A stretch of DNA of 64,000 nt from Blattamonas nauphoetae (Eukaryota > Preaxostyla > Oxymonadida): NCBI GenBank assembly GCA_033064195.1, contig JARBJD010000133.1:62001-126000 (forward strand), read 5' to 3'. Position 1 is the stretch's first letter. Every line of letters begins with the position of its first letter. Under the pieces are notes generated by a model. The model had not been told where the DNA came from. It searched no databases and worked only from the letters and a program-made list of their open reading frames with translations. Made by a program: the position numbers and the translations under genes. This document shows positions 41,564-55,200 of this stretch, piece after piece.

Positions 41564-44500
41564 CTCCTTTGATCAGATTCGCTTGATGATCCCCTGTTTC
41601 AGGTGCCAGCTTCAGCTCCACATTTCCATCAGAGTCGAACAGGACAACATGAGACGACAGTCGAGACAGAAGATGGAAGTCTGCATTCCATTTCTGGATT
41701 TCAGTCAAAGCATGTGCAATCTGTTTCGCTGTTCCAAGTTTCGGAAACGGGATCTTTGGAGTCGAGTGGAGTCGACTGTACAGCGTGTCCTTCCTGTTCA
41801 CTGGCTTCATCTGTATTGCCTCACCATCCAACACAATAATCCCCTCTACTCCACACTCAGCAGCAACAGCTTGCTTCGTCTCATCTCCTTTTCCATTCCT
41901 TTCTCCAGCTGATCCCGATGATGGATGTGTGAATGGTCCTCCAGCTTCATCTCCCACAATCAACACATTCCGAAGATCACGCGAGTTCCAGTCTTCGGCA
42001 ATCTCAATCTTTACGGGTGGAAGTGCATCCATCTCTGATGTCTTCGGAGCCAGTAATTTGTCTTCTTTCGTCTTCGTTCGCCGTCGTCGACAACAAACCA
42101 CGATCAGAATCAGAACGAGGACTGCAGCTGACAGAGCCACCGCAAGCGGAATCCACCATTTCATGTTGTCTTTCACGGATTGAGCGAATCTCTCAGCGGT
42201 GTTCTGTTGGATCACGAAGGATGAAGTGGTTCGAGCTCCATTTCCAAACACAAGACGTCCACGCCATTCCAGCGACGATTCAAGACTCAATTCCGATTGT
42301 GGGAGAATCAATGTGATTTCGGATTCGCTGAACGACGTCGTTGAGTCTTTGGTCAGATCAAAATGATTTGATTGCCCTTCAGCCTTGTTCTTTTGAACTT
42401 CGAAAACTTCCAACGACAAATCGCACGGAAACAGTGAAGCACCGGAGATGGTGATAGTGAACGACTTGTCTTTCTTATTCAAAGAGCTCTTCGATCCAGA
42501 TTCGAGTGAAGGAACGAAGAGAGGATGGGCGACAACAGCAGCGACACCAGTCAGTTTGCACTCCTTCGCTGACACCCACGGCGAGGGGTCTGTCGAAGTC
42601 CCGTCTCCTCCACCCAAAGTTCCAACTGTGATCTGTCCCTCGTCTGAGCAGTGGATGTTTCGACGAGCTGACGAAGAAAAGTCGCGATGGGGAGTGTTCT
42701 CAGAGAATGCACTGGTTTGGATGGACATCGTTCCGCTTTTCATGTTGATCGCTCCTTGTGACAGGTTCAGGAATTTTGTGAAGTCAATGGTTGTCGAGCA
42801 GTTGTCGAGTTGAACAATTCCTGTCGTCCAAGAACAGACTGACGAATCATTAGAATCACTTTCGGTGTAATAATTGTGGGTTGTTGTTGTGGAATCTGAA
42901 GGACCAACGAATGATCCATCTTTGATGACAATCGTGGAGTTTGAGGCGAAGAGGAAGACGAATGAAGGGAGTGTTGATTCAATCAGCACATCAACATCTC
43001 GGAGTTCGAACAGACCATCCGACGAAACAACAATCATCCCATTCTCTCCCATCAACGCTGAAGACGCAATTCGAAGCTTCGGTTCAATCGATGTCCCTTT
43101 CTCAACAACAACAATTCCATTCCCAAGACATGAAATCGTGTTCGAAAGTGTCGCACGAACTTTGATCCGAATCGACACATCCAACGATCCTGTCATCGCT
43201 CCCACTTTCCACGCTGAGTCCATCGAACGACACGCCTTTTCACTCGTTCCACACAGACGAGACGAATCAGACGACGATGAGTCGCAGAACACGATGATCG
43301 GTAAGGGAGCTGGATCTGTCGAGAATGACACGGAGTCTCCCACAAACACAACTTGATTGGTGTCCTCGTTTTTGATCGACACAATTCTGTATGTTTGGCT
43401 GAACTGGAGTGTGTCTGACCAGCCAATCGCCATTTCTGTTGTTGACCCTTTCACAGTTGAGTTGAAGGTGATGTCAAAAGTGTCGCCAGAATCCAGTGTG
43501 ACCAAGAATGGAGTGTGCAGAGGAAGATCAGTGCCAGTCAGCTCGATTGTGACTGTTGTGTTGAGAGAGTGCACAAAATGGCTTTCGGCGGACAAGACTT
43601 CAGCTGGATGCGGTATGACAATTGTCGAACAGTCCAGGATGACATCTGTTGTGTCGTTCATCAGAGACAGAATTCTGATCTCATCTCCAAACTGAATGCT
43701 TGGCGAGCCAGTCAGAAGTGAGAGAGTCAGCTCAAGTTTTTCGGTTGAGATTCGCGTGGCTGTTGCTGTGAAAGGAGACGAAGACGTTGGAGATGTGACT
43801 TGGAGTTGAGCTGTGAAGGAGTCGAGAAGGAAGGCACGTCCAGAGAGAGACTGTCACAGTTTGGAGGTTGATGCTCAGAACAGGAAACGCTGATGTAACA
43901 CGAGCTGGCTCAAGCGGTGTTTCGAAAGAGAGGGCGGCATTTTGAAGCAATTTTGCCGACCCTTCCTTCATCCACTCGATCGAATACAAATATCCATATC
44001 GCAGATCCGCTGACGACAGAGGATAGAGAACAACAGCACAAGACGCTGATTCAGATGGTGATGATGCTGTCGACACAACTGACAGTGTCGTTGTGTGAGC
44101 ATCAGCGTTCCATTGCGACGACGTCGAGATCGGTTCCCCTCGCACACTCAGCGTGTACGTCGTTTTCGCTTTGAGTGCTCGTCCAGACACTGTTAATGTC
44201 ACTGAGTCCTTCTGCGCTGTCGAGAACGCTGAAACATCAATTCCAATCAGACGAGATGGCTCAGCGTTCGAGAATGATTTCGGTTTCGCATCGATGATCA
44301 GATACGCAGAAGGAGATGACGTTGGAGCAACAGAGAAGAGTGTGTATGTCGTGTCGAACGACAGAAGTGGTGATGATCCAAAGATCGACACAGAAACAAC
44401 ACTCGAGTTTCGTTCTTCACTCATTTCATCATCAAACGAAACCACAAACGAAGGACCATCTGCTGAGTTCAAACGAACATTGTACGATCCTTCAGCAATC

Positions 44501-46419
44501 TGTCTTCCACGAAGAGTGATCAACGTGCTGTTCCCATCACTCGCCAACTCTCCCCAAATCCCAACAATTCGAACTGGCTCGTCAGGAATGAGGAACGACA
44601 CTGAACCATTCAGCGCAAAGTGGAGTGTGTTAGATGTCAGTGACGACACAAAATACCTCTTTCCATATTTCAATTTCGATCCTCCATACACAACTTCTTC
44701 CACACTTCCCGACGTCACGCTGTTGATCGACACAGAAATGCTCATCGGCGTGGATTGTCCTTGATCAACAAATGTCAGCGTGTGCACTCCTGCCATCATT
44801 CGACTCCCTGTCAGCGTCAACAACACATTGTTCTTGTTCGACATGTTCAGAGCTGCATCCACTTTCTCCAAAATTGGACCAAGTGGCGTCGTCACGCTCG
44901 TCTGGTTCAACAGCACATGTTCTCCTCCTTTCGTCACACTCACTATCGAATATGTCGTGTTGAACTGGATTTCCGAAGGCAGACCAGCTTTCACTGTTCC
45001 TGCTCCTGACGTCCCTGTGCTGAATGTCATCTCGAATGATCGAGACGACGAGAGACTTACAGTGTACGTCCCACCTGAAGGAAAGTTCGATCCAACAACA
45101 GAAACCGAAAACGAGTCTGACGAACATTCTATTGGCACAGAGAACGATGTGATCACAGGAGGAGAGGGAACAACGAAGGAGACTCCAGAGTCAATCACAA
45201 TCGGAACTGACTTGCATGACGCTGATTGCACAGAATACGTCTTCCCAAACAACAGATGGGTCGTGTTCTCTTCCCATCCAACTGGAAACGCAATCGAACA
45301 AGTTGTTGAATCAGTGATCGAGAGGTCACATTCAAACTCAGCATCACTGTCCAAAGACTTGATTTGGATCCTTCCTGTTCCAGTTGAGAGCAAGAATCCA
45401 CTGAAGACAACAGACAACTCGTCTTTTGGTCCATTCAGCGAGCGAGAGAGAACAGCGGCAATTCGAACTTGTTCAGAAGGAGTGGTGAAGGTCAGAGTGT
45501 TGGTTCGTCGAATGTCATTTTTCGTTCCATCCTTCTCATGTTCAACTCGAATGATTTCGTATTCTGTCGACCAGTCCAGTCTTCCTTCAGCTTCAGATGG
45601 ATAAAGAGGCGCATCACCAGCCAAAGTCATCGAGTCGCCGCGAGTCAATGAAATGTTGATTAGAACACCATTGCTCTGAACGAGCATCGAATAACTCCCC
45701 TGCTCCAACGCCACTCCCTTCACTGTGATTGTTGTCGTGTTCGCATCTTTCAGAATCGCTGATGCCGAGAAGAGCTGAGACCCAACATCCCCAGGAAGGA
45801 CGAAGGAGCGGAGAGTGTATTCTGCTGAGGGAAGAACCCCATCTGCTCCCGATGACACGGTCGCTGTCCCAATCGACGAGTTCTCTCCGTTTCGGTCGAA
45901 GCTGACAAACACCAAACGAGGGACAAGGCAGCCTTCCAACAGAATCCCCATCGCTCCTCCAATCACTTCCTTCGTCCTCGCTTCCACAGACGCTTCGTCT
46001 CCACTGATCGTGACAATGCATGCTTCGACAGTCGGTGTGGACGTGATCTGCGGGACGAGTGTGCTGTCGTACGATTGCGTCGGTTCAAAATAAACATTCG
46101 AAGGGCCCGACGTCGAATCACAATGGCTGATCTTCGACGACACATCGGCAAAAGTGAGAGAATAGATCAAGATGTCTTTGGGTGACGGCTCGGAATGAGC
46201 TACACAGCCTCTGAAGCTCAGGAATGCCATCGTTGAGATTGTTATGTTGTGATACAATCCAATGGCTCCTCTGCCCACTGCTGCACACTCCACAAACGAA
46301 CAGTTGGAGATAGCTGCTGTGGACGAGTTGTAAACTGCCACAGCTGAATCCCACAGTGCCTCCCCCTTCTCGAAAAACGAATCTGCGATCGAGACAAGCT
46401 GCGGATGAGCTGTAAACAC
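41564..46419 (-). CDS. Surface receptor 3, main body (TIG-like repeats, TM, kinase-like N part)
   Basis: Central and C-terminal part of the gene starting at 48258. It carries at least seven ~100 aa Ig/TIG-like repeats (SVSVVGSNFPSGGTYTVSL, VTLTVSGRALKAKTTYTL), a beta-helix-like block, one membrane segment (LAVALSAAVLVLILIVVCC) and the start of the kinase-like tail (NRKDTLYSRLHS, LSSHVVLFDSDGNVELKL). The frame shifts once, in a (TC)n run at about 43841-43850, where two nucleotides appear to be missing: upstream reads QTVTVSL and downstream GRAFLLDSFTAQLQV. Counting all pieces, one GTG duplication and those two nucleotides gives 6,705 nt, 2,235 codons. The gene is also cut by a MITE and the DIRS-like element. 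Confidence 0.82.
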
Positions 46420-46905
46420 CAGTCATGGACAAAAGTTCTCGGTTTTCCGGTCCAGAAACACTGAGCGGTGAAATTTGGTTTTTATACTGTCAGACACTTC
46501 ATCATCAAAAAAGACCATTGTGGCGAGAAAATCAGAGCGAGCAGTTGTTTCATGATGGAGATACGGAAGAATGAAGAGTCTGAAAAAAAGTGACAAAAAT
46601 ATGTGCTCAACCACAATCGACCATTTTTCACACAGTGAGAGGTGGTGATGAGATGAGATCATTGATACCGAAATTAGCGAGATCCTCAGCCTCCTCCGCA
46701 AGAAAATGCAAACATTCGTAAAAAAACGTCTACAGTGGAATGGTTCGTATTTCTCACCCACTAACTGTAGACCAGCCTACTAACCTCGATGCGTGTTGAT
46801 GTCATGTCACCTCCACACATGTGTAGTTTCAGCATCGAACTCCTTTCCCAAATCGTCAGACCAGAGTTTGTCATTTTTCCTGCCGACCACTTTTGTCCAT
46901 GACTG
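46420..46905. mobile_element. 486 bp MITE-like TIR element in receptor 3
   Basis: Terminal inverted repeats start CAGTCATGGACAAAAGT at both ends, with CAC (GTG in gene sense) on each side (46417-46419 and 46906-46908), a 3 bp target-site duplication. No coding capacity. The paralogous receptor gene at 19627 has no insert at the matching place (GGALHAYNSSQV). Confidence 0.8.
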
Positions 46906-48258
46906 CACACTCCCGCCATAGTTACTCTCCTCTCCGATCGTCTTGCATTCGGTGAACGACGACTTGGTGATCTCGACAGTGTTTTGTGGTTGCAAGTGAC
47001 AATGAACGAACACTGCCCCTCCATCGTCGTTCGTCGCTGTGACGTTGCAGATGTGGAAGGAGCATTGCGAGATCGTCAGAGTCATTGCTGCGTTGTTGAT
47101 GAAGATCGCTGACCCGCCGTCGCTGCTTCCAAACGCGTTGGACATCTCTCGGAAAGTGCAGAATGTGAATGTCAGTGAGGTGATGGTTGCGGTCTCTCTG
47201 AAGGCGAAGCGCTGGTCTGTGGTGTAGTTTTGGGTTGTATACGAGGCGGGGGTGTTCGATTCGCGGATGCAGGAAGAGAAGGAGGTGTTCAGGCAGGCCA
47301 GATTTCCTCCGAGATTCGCATCCAGCATTGTCGTCCCACTGTCGTGATTCGAACACCTAGACACGCAACACCCGACGATTCCTTGCCCCATCACACTCCC
47401 AAACCTGTTCTGGTTCTCGAAATGTGGAGTTCGGTTGCTGGTCACGTTCAGAAGTGACGACGATGCCAGAATAGTGTTGATTCTGGTGTTGGCGACGTCG
47501 ATGTTCGATCTCTCTTTGTACTGCATCCCGAACGAGAAAAGCGGGCCAGAACCGATCGGAAGATGGACACCTCTGAAGTTGAGCGAGGAGCCAACAACAC
47601 AAATCGAATCCCCTCCAAATCGATTAACATTCCCTCCTTCGGAATGTTTTGCATTGGTTTCTGCTGTTGATAGGTCAATTTCAGGAAATTCTGGATTTCT
47701 GGAGACATCCACAAGGGGAAGCAGATCTGACGATTTCGAGTGGTGTGAACACGATATGATCTGGATGCTTGTTGATTGTTGATGATTGCTCATCGAAATC
47801 ACGAACGGCGATTGATCGATGTTCGAAATGATTTCTGAATCTCGAACCATCAGCTGCGACGACGATACCAAACAAATAATCGTGTTCGCTTCTTCTCCAT
47901 GTAGTATCCACGATTCAAGTGATACTGAACTGTTGCTCACTTTCAGCATGCACATAGCATCGTTCATAGTTGAAATTTGATCTGTGTTTGAAGATGTATC
48001 AGATGTTGAGCTTGTTGTTTGGACAGACGAGCTGTGGTGAAGTTCGGAGAGACTTCCGACAAGTTTAATTCTCATGGATGTCAGTGGGTGATTCCTTGCG
48101 TGATAAGTTTCATGATTGGCGTAGATAGTGAGGTTATTCGCGGACGTCAGAGTGTCTTTGTTGAAGTGCAGAAACTCAACAAGTGAGTGCACGTGGTTGG
48201 GGAAATGATCTGTGCTCGATACAAAAATGATCGGAAGGATCGTCCAAGAGAAAATCAT
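46906..48258 (-). CDS. Surface receptor 3, N-terminal beta-helix part
   Basis: The ATG at 48258 gives MIFSWTILPIIFVSST, a signal peptide, then ~430 residues of beta-helix-type sequence (SICVVGSSLNFRGVHLPIG, MTLTISQCSFHICNVT). It aligns with the N-terminal pieces of receptor 2. The frame reaches YGGSV at 46906 and continues as FTAHPQLVSI at 46416 beyond the 486 bp element. Extracellular part of a type I membrane protein. Its start is about 490 bp from the divergent gene at 48749. Confidence 0.85.
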
Positions 48259-48748
48259 GACTTAATTCCTGGGTGGTTTGTGCAAATCCATCACTTGTGG
48301 GCGAACGAACTCTCCAAGCTCAGAACACATTTCTGACAACTTTGAATGCTTGATTCGGTTGGACCAATCTGAGATTCAAGGTGAACCACACCCAAACATT
48401 CGAGAACAAGACTCTCCGTGTGGAATTCCTTGAAACTTTTAATTGGTTGATTCAAAGTACGGAGATGTTGAAATCAGGATTCAACAAATGAGAACGTGAT
48501 TGGGGAAGACAAAGAAGTGAGACATCGACCAATCAAACAATCACGAAATGGTAAGACGGATTAAGGGGGTAGATGGAAGTTGATCGGACCGAAACAAAAT
48601 GAAGTCCAAAAAAAGTTTTGACTTGTCCTGATATTTTCACGTCAATCACCGATATTCGGGTTGCACTATTCTGATTTGGATACTCCGAGAGAGATTCAGT
48701 CAAAATTCAAAATCATCAAATGAGTATGGGAACACGAAACGAAGAGAC
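48259..48748. other. Divergent intergenic region
   Basis: 490 bp between the starts of receptor 3 (minus) and the secreted-protein fragment (plus). No motif assigned. Confidence 0.45.
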
Positions 48749-49243
48749 ATGTTCTTCCTCTTTGTATTTCTTTCAGCTTCAAGCTTTAGCACCCCAAACG
48801 AAGCGGGTGCTTTCCCCAACAACATCGTCTTCAAAGATGTCGATTTCCATGGTAAGACAGCATACATGCGTGTGTTCTATGACAATGTGGGAGATGTGAA
48901 AGAAGGCGACCAGCTGACATTCGCATTTTCACGTGAAATCCTCTCCAACGATGCTGACGTTGTCATCGAATACACTGTCCCACGTGATGATGATGATTTC
49001 ACATTCCAACTCACAAATCTTGGTGAACCAGGCTATTTCCAATGGGATGTTCAATACAACTCTTTGAAGTACACTTGCGGGACGAGTGAGAGGCGTGGGG
49101 GTGTTTCGAGGACAATTGATGATTCGATCGACGAAAAGTGGAATGTCACGAATGCACTTCTCAGCACCAACGAGATCACACACAGATTCACATCGAACCA
49201 GCGAACGGGCAAGAAGCTCGTTGTCAGCCTCATCGAAGAGTGA
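48749..49243 (+). pseudogene. 5' fragment of a secreted-protein gene fused to a repeat array
   Basis: The ATG at 48749 gives a strong signal peptide (MFFLFVFLSASSFS) followed by ~95 residues of acidic, beta-rich sequence (VFKDVDFHGKTAYMRVFYD, FQWDVQYNSLKYTCGT). From about 49080-49114 onward the sequence is the antisense of the tandem array, so the last ~45 codons to the TGA at 49241 are not original. The gene's 3' part is absent here. Family not recognised; the cysteine and acidic stretches suit an extracellular protein. Real part: about 48749-49080. Confidence 0.6.
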
Positions 49244-52200
49244 AGGTCCAAATTTCTCAGAAGGATCGATTTCGTCGTGTTTGAAGAATGTGAGATTGGA
49301 GTTAAAGTGTTCAGACGGAGTCGGTGTGTGGAGAGAGGAAGGGAGAGGGGATGTGAGGAGAGAGTGGAGGATGTACAGTAGTTGGAGAGTTTCTTTGTTG
49401 ATGTTTGTTGCGTCGGAGTCGAACTGAACGGTACAGCTCTTTCAGACTGATGCAATCACCGAATGATGATGTTGGGATGAGAAGAGCTGACATCACCACT
49501 TTCAGAGCGTCGACGCAAAATCCAATATTCGATCTCACCCACAAAATGGGAATGAAGAAACGAATAACAAGGGGAGGAGGGAAGAGAAGAAAGAGGTTCA
49601 ACGAATATTCACAGAGGGGGGTGTAAAACAGCCCAAACGAGTTGATTTGCTGAGATCCATCCTGAAAATACGCATCTTCGAGGAGCCTGATGTGCACTCC
49701 TCGTTGGCAGAGCGCGTGAAAGCCTATCAACGCTGTGTTGAGGAGAGAGGGCATGTGTTCGGGAAAGATCTCGGTGGAAAAGACGAAGAAGCCAAGTGGG
49801 AATTGTCGGAGTGTCCATTCGAAGAGGAGGTCGAGGGGAGGCTGGTGTGGCTTGTGTCGGTTGAGAGATGTGTGGCAGAGCAGAGCGAAGTTGTTCTGAA
49901 TTGGAAGAAGAAGGTTCACATCGAGGTCAGAGTGTGTTGTAAGGAAGGTGGTGAGCGTGTTTGTGAAGTCGGATTTCATCAGAAGTGACATCAGGAGTGA
50001 GTACGAGATGAGGATCTGAAGGGTTTGAATGGTGACTGCCTGAGAGACGAAATAGTCAAACTTGGAGTTGATTCGAGAGGCAGCGTGTTGGTGTCGTTCG
50101 AATGAGAGAATCATCTGCGTCGCTTTGGTTCTCCCAATCTGCTCGTTCACCCACCGATATGGGAGTGACATGATCAGCTGGATGGAGTCAACAAATATGA
50201 TCCATTTACTTAAATCCGCTGAGAACAGACCATCCCAATCAAACTGATCAAAAGGGAACATTGGCAGAGACGAATCAGAGCTTGAATAGACCCAACGTCT
50301 CGAAATATGGATGAGGGTGAATTGTTCCTCGAGTCGTCCATCGCGGAAGGCATGGCGGAGTCGATTCCACAGACGTGGCAGCTGGTGATTGACAATTGGT
50401 GCATCAATGAAAAACATGAAAGGCGAGAATGTCGCTGAGCGGAGGAGATCATCGGAGCTGCCGAGAACATTGATGATCTGATCGACGAAAAGTGGAATGT
50501 CACGAATGCACTTCTCAGCACCAACGAGATCACACACAGATTCACATCGAACCAGCGAACGGGCAAGAAGCTCGTTGTCAGCCCTCATCGAAGAGTGAAG
50601 GTCCAAATTTCTCAGAAGGATCGATTTCGTCGTGTTTGAAGAATGTGAGATTGGAGTTAAAGTGTTCAGACGGAGTCGGTGTGTGGAGAGAGGAAGGGAG
50701 AGGGGATGTGAGGAGAGAGTGGAGGATGTACAGTAGTTGGAGAGTTTCTTTGTTGATGTTTGTTGCGTCGGAGTCGAACTGAACGGTACAGCTCTTTCAG
50801 ACTGATGCAATCACCGAATGATGATGTTGGGATGAGAAGAGCTGACATCACCACTTTCAGAGCGTCGACGCAAAATCCAATATTCGATCTCACCCACAAA
50901 ATGGGAATGAAGAAACGAATAACAAGGGGAGGAGGGAAGAGAAGAAAGAGGTTCAACGAATATTCACAGAGGGGGGTGTAAAACAGCCCAAACGAGTTGA
51001 TTTGCTGAGATCCATCCTGAAAATACGCATCTTCGAGGAGCCTGATGTGCACTCCTCGTTGGCAGAGCGCGTGAAAGCCTATCAACGCTGTGTTGAGGAG
51101 AGAGGGCATGTGTTCGGGAAAGATCTCGGTGGAAAAGACGAAGAAGCCAAGTGGGAATTGTCGGAGTGTCCATTCGAAGAGGAGGTCGAGGGGAGGCTGG
51201 TGTGGCTTGTGTCGGTTGAGAGATGTGTGGCAGAGCAGAGCGAAGTTGTTCTGAATTGGAAGAAGAAGGTTCACATCGAGGTCAGAGTGTGTTGTAAGGA
51301 AGGTGGTGAGCGTGTTTGTGAAGTCGGATTTCATCAGAAGTGACATCAGGAGTGAGTACGAGATGAGGATCTGAAGGGTTTGAATGGTGACTGCCTGAGA
51401 GACGAAATAGTCAAACTTGGAGTTGATTCGAGAGGCAGCGTGTTGGTGTCGTTCGAATGAGAGAATCATCTGCGTCGCTTTGGTTCTCCCAATCTGCTCG
51501 TTCACCCACCGATATGGGAGTGACATGATCAGCTGGATGGAGTCAACAAATATGATCCATTTACTTAAATCCGCTGAGAACAGACCATCCCAATAAAACT
51601 GATCAAAAGGGAACATTGGCGGAGACGAATCAGAGCTTGAATAGACCCAACGTCTCGAAATATGGATGAGGGTGAATTGTTCCTCGAGTCGTCCATCGCG
51701 GAAGGCATGGCGGAGTCGATTCCACAGACGTGGCAGCTGGTGATTGACAATTGGTGCATCAATGAAAAACATGAAAGGCGAGAATGTCGCTGAGCGGAGG
51801 AGATCATCGGAGCTGCCGAGAACATTGATGATTCGATCGACGAAAAGTGGAATGTCACGAATGCACTTCTCAGCACCAACGAGATCACACACAGATTCAC
51901 ATCGAACCAGCGAACGGGCAAGAAGCTCGTTGTCAGCCTCATCGAAGAGTGAAGGTCCAAATTTCTCAGAAGGATCGATTTCGTCGTGTTTGAAGAATGT
52001 GAGATTGGAGTTAAAGTGTTCAGACGGAGTCGGTGTGTGGAGAGAGGAAGGGAGAGGGGATGTGAGGAGAGAGTGGAGGATGTACAGTAGTTGGAGAGTT
52101 TCTTTGTTGATGTTTGTTGCGTCGGAGTCGAACTGAACGGTACAGCTCTTTCAGACTGATGCAATCACCGAATGATGATGTTGGGATGAGAAGAGCTGAC

Positions 52201-55200
52201 ATCACCACTTTCAGAGCGTCGACGCAAAATCCAATATTCGATCTCACCCACAAAATGGGAATGAAGAAACGAATAACAAGGGAGGAGGGAAGAGAAGAAA
52301 GAGGTTCAACGAATATTCACAGAGGGGGGTGTAAAACAGCCCAAACGAGTTGATTTGCTGAGATCCATCCTGAAAATACGCATCTTCGAGGAGCCTGATG
52401 TGCACTCCTCGTTGGCAGAGCGCGTGAAAGCCTATCAACGCTGTGTTGAGGAGAGAGGGCATGTGTTCGGGAAAGATCTCGGTGGAAAAGACGAAGAAGC
52501 CAAGTGGGAATTGTCGGAGTGTCCATTCGAAGAGGAGGTCGAGGGAGGCTGGTGTGGCTTGTGTCGGTTGAGAGATGTGTGGCAGAGCAGAGCGAAGTTG
52601 TTCTGAATTGGAAGAAGAAGGTTCACATCGAGGTCAGAGTGTGTTGTAAGGAAGGTGGTGAGCGTGTTTGTGAAGTCGGATTTCATCAGAAGTGACATCA
52701 GGAGTGAGTACGAGATGAGGATCTGAAGGGTTTGAATGGTGACTGCCTGAGAGACGAAATAGTCAAACTTGGAGTTGATTCGAGAGGCAGCGTGTTGGTG
52801 TCGTTCGAATGAGAGAATCATCTGCGTCGCTTTGGTTCTCCCAATCTGCTCGTTCACCCACCGATATGGGAGTGACATGATCAGCTGGATGGAGTCAACA
52901 AATATGATCCATTTACTTAAATCCGCTGAGAACAGACCATCCCAATAAAACTGATCAAAAGGGAACATTGGCAGAGACGAATCAGAGCTTGAATAGACCC
53001 AACGTCTCGAAATATGGATGAGGGTGAATTGTTCCTCGAGTCGTCCATCGCGGAAGGCATGGCGGAGTCGATTCCACAGACGTGGCAGCTGGTGATTGAC
53101 AATTGGTGCATCAATGAAAAACATGAAAGGCGAGAATGTCGCTGAGCGGAGGAGATCATCGGAGCTGCCGAGAACATTGATGATTCGATCGACGAAAAGT
53201 GGAATGTCACGAATGCACTTCTCAGCACCAACGAGATCACACACAGATTCACATCGAACCAGCGAACGGGCAAGAAGCTCGTTGTCAGCCTCATCGAAGA
53301 GTGAAGGTCCAAATTTCTCAGAAGGATCGATTTCGTCGTGTTTGAAGAATGTGAGATTGGAGTTAAAGTGTTCAGACGGAGTCGGTGTGTGGAGAGAGGA
53401 AGGGAGAGGGGATGTGAGGAGAGAGTGGAGGATGTACAGTAGTTGGAGAGTTTCTTTGTTGATGTTTGTTGCGTCGGAGTCGAACTGAACGGTACAGCTC
53501 TTTCAGACTGATGCAATCACCGAATGATGATGTTGGGATGAGAAGAGCTGACATCACCACTTTCAGAGCGTCGACGCAAAATCCAATATTCGATCTCACC
53601 CACAAAATGGGAATGAAGAAACGAATAACAAGGGGAGGAGGGAAGAGAAGAAAGAGGTTCAACGAATATTCACAGAGGGGGGTGTAAAACAGCCCAAACG
53701 AGTTGATTTGCTGAGATCCATCCTGAAAATACGCATCTTCGAGGAGCCTGATGTGCACTCCTCGTTGGCAGAGCGCGTGAAAGCCTATCAACGCTGTGTT
53801 GAGGAGAGAGGGCATGTGTTCGGGAAAGATCTCGGTGGAAAAGACGAAGAAGCCAAGTGGGAATTGTCGGAGTGTCCATTCGAAGAGGAGGTCGAGGGGA
53901 GGCTGGTGTGGCTTGTGTCGGTTGAGAGATGTGTGGCAGAGCAGAGCGAAGTTGTTCTGAATTGGAAGAAGAAGGTTCACATCGAGGTCAGAGTGTGTTG
54001 TAAGGAAGGTGGTGAGCGTGTTTGTGAAGTCGGATTTCATCAGAAGTGACATCAGGAGTGAGTACGAGATGAGGATCTGAAGGGTTTGAATGGTGACTGC
54101 CTGAGAGACGAAATAGTCAAACTTGGAGTTGATTCGAGAGGCAGCGTGTTGGTGTCGTTCGAATGAGAGAATCATCTGCGTCGCTTTGGTTCTCCCAATC
54201 TGCTCGTTCACCCACCGATATGGGAGTGACATGATCAGCTGGATGGAGTCAACAAATATGATCCATTTACTTAAATCCGCTGAGAACAGACCATCCCAAT
54301 AAAACTGATCAAAAGGGAACATTGGCAGAGACGAATCAGAGCTTGAATAGACCCAACGTCTCGAAATATGGATGAGGGTGAATTGTTCCTCGAGTCGTCC
54401 ATCGCGGAAGGCATGGCGGAGTCGATTCCACAGACGTGGCAGCTGGTGATTGACAATTGGTGCATCAATGAAAAACATGAAAGGCGAGAATGTCGCTGAG
54501 CGGAGGAGATCATCGGAGCTGCCGAGAACATTGATGATTCGATCGACGAAAAGTGGAATGTCACGAATGCACTTCTCAGCACCAACGAGATCACACACAG
54601 ATTCACATCGAACCAGCGAACGGGCAAGAAGCTCGTTGTCAGCCTCATCGAAGAGTGAAGGTCCAAATTTCTCAGAAGGATCGATTTCGTCGTGTTTGAA
54701 GAATGTGAGATTGGAGTTAAAGTGTTCAGACGGAGTCGGTGTGTGGAGAGAGGAAGGGAGAGGGGATGTGAGGAGAGAGTGGAGGATGTACAGTAGTTGG
54801 AGAGTTTCTTTGTTGATGTTTGTTGCGTCGGAGTCGAACTGAACGGTACAGCTCTTTCAGACTGATGCAATCACCGAATGATGATGTTGGGATGAGAAGA
54901 GCTGACATCACCACTTTCAGAGCGTCGACGCAAAATCCAATATTCGATCTCACCCACAAAATGGGAATGAAGAAACGAATAACAAGGGGAGGAGGGAAGA
55001 GAAGAAAGAGGTTCAACGAATATTCACAGAGGGGGTGTAAAACAGCCCAAACGAGTTGATTTGCTGAGATCCATCCTGAAAATACGCATCTTCGAGGAGC
55101 CTGATGTGCACTCCTCGTTGGCAGAGCGCGTGAAAGCCTATCAACGCTGTGTTGAGGAGAGAGGGCATGTGTTCGGGAAAGATCTCGGTGGAAAAGACGA

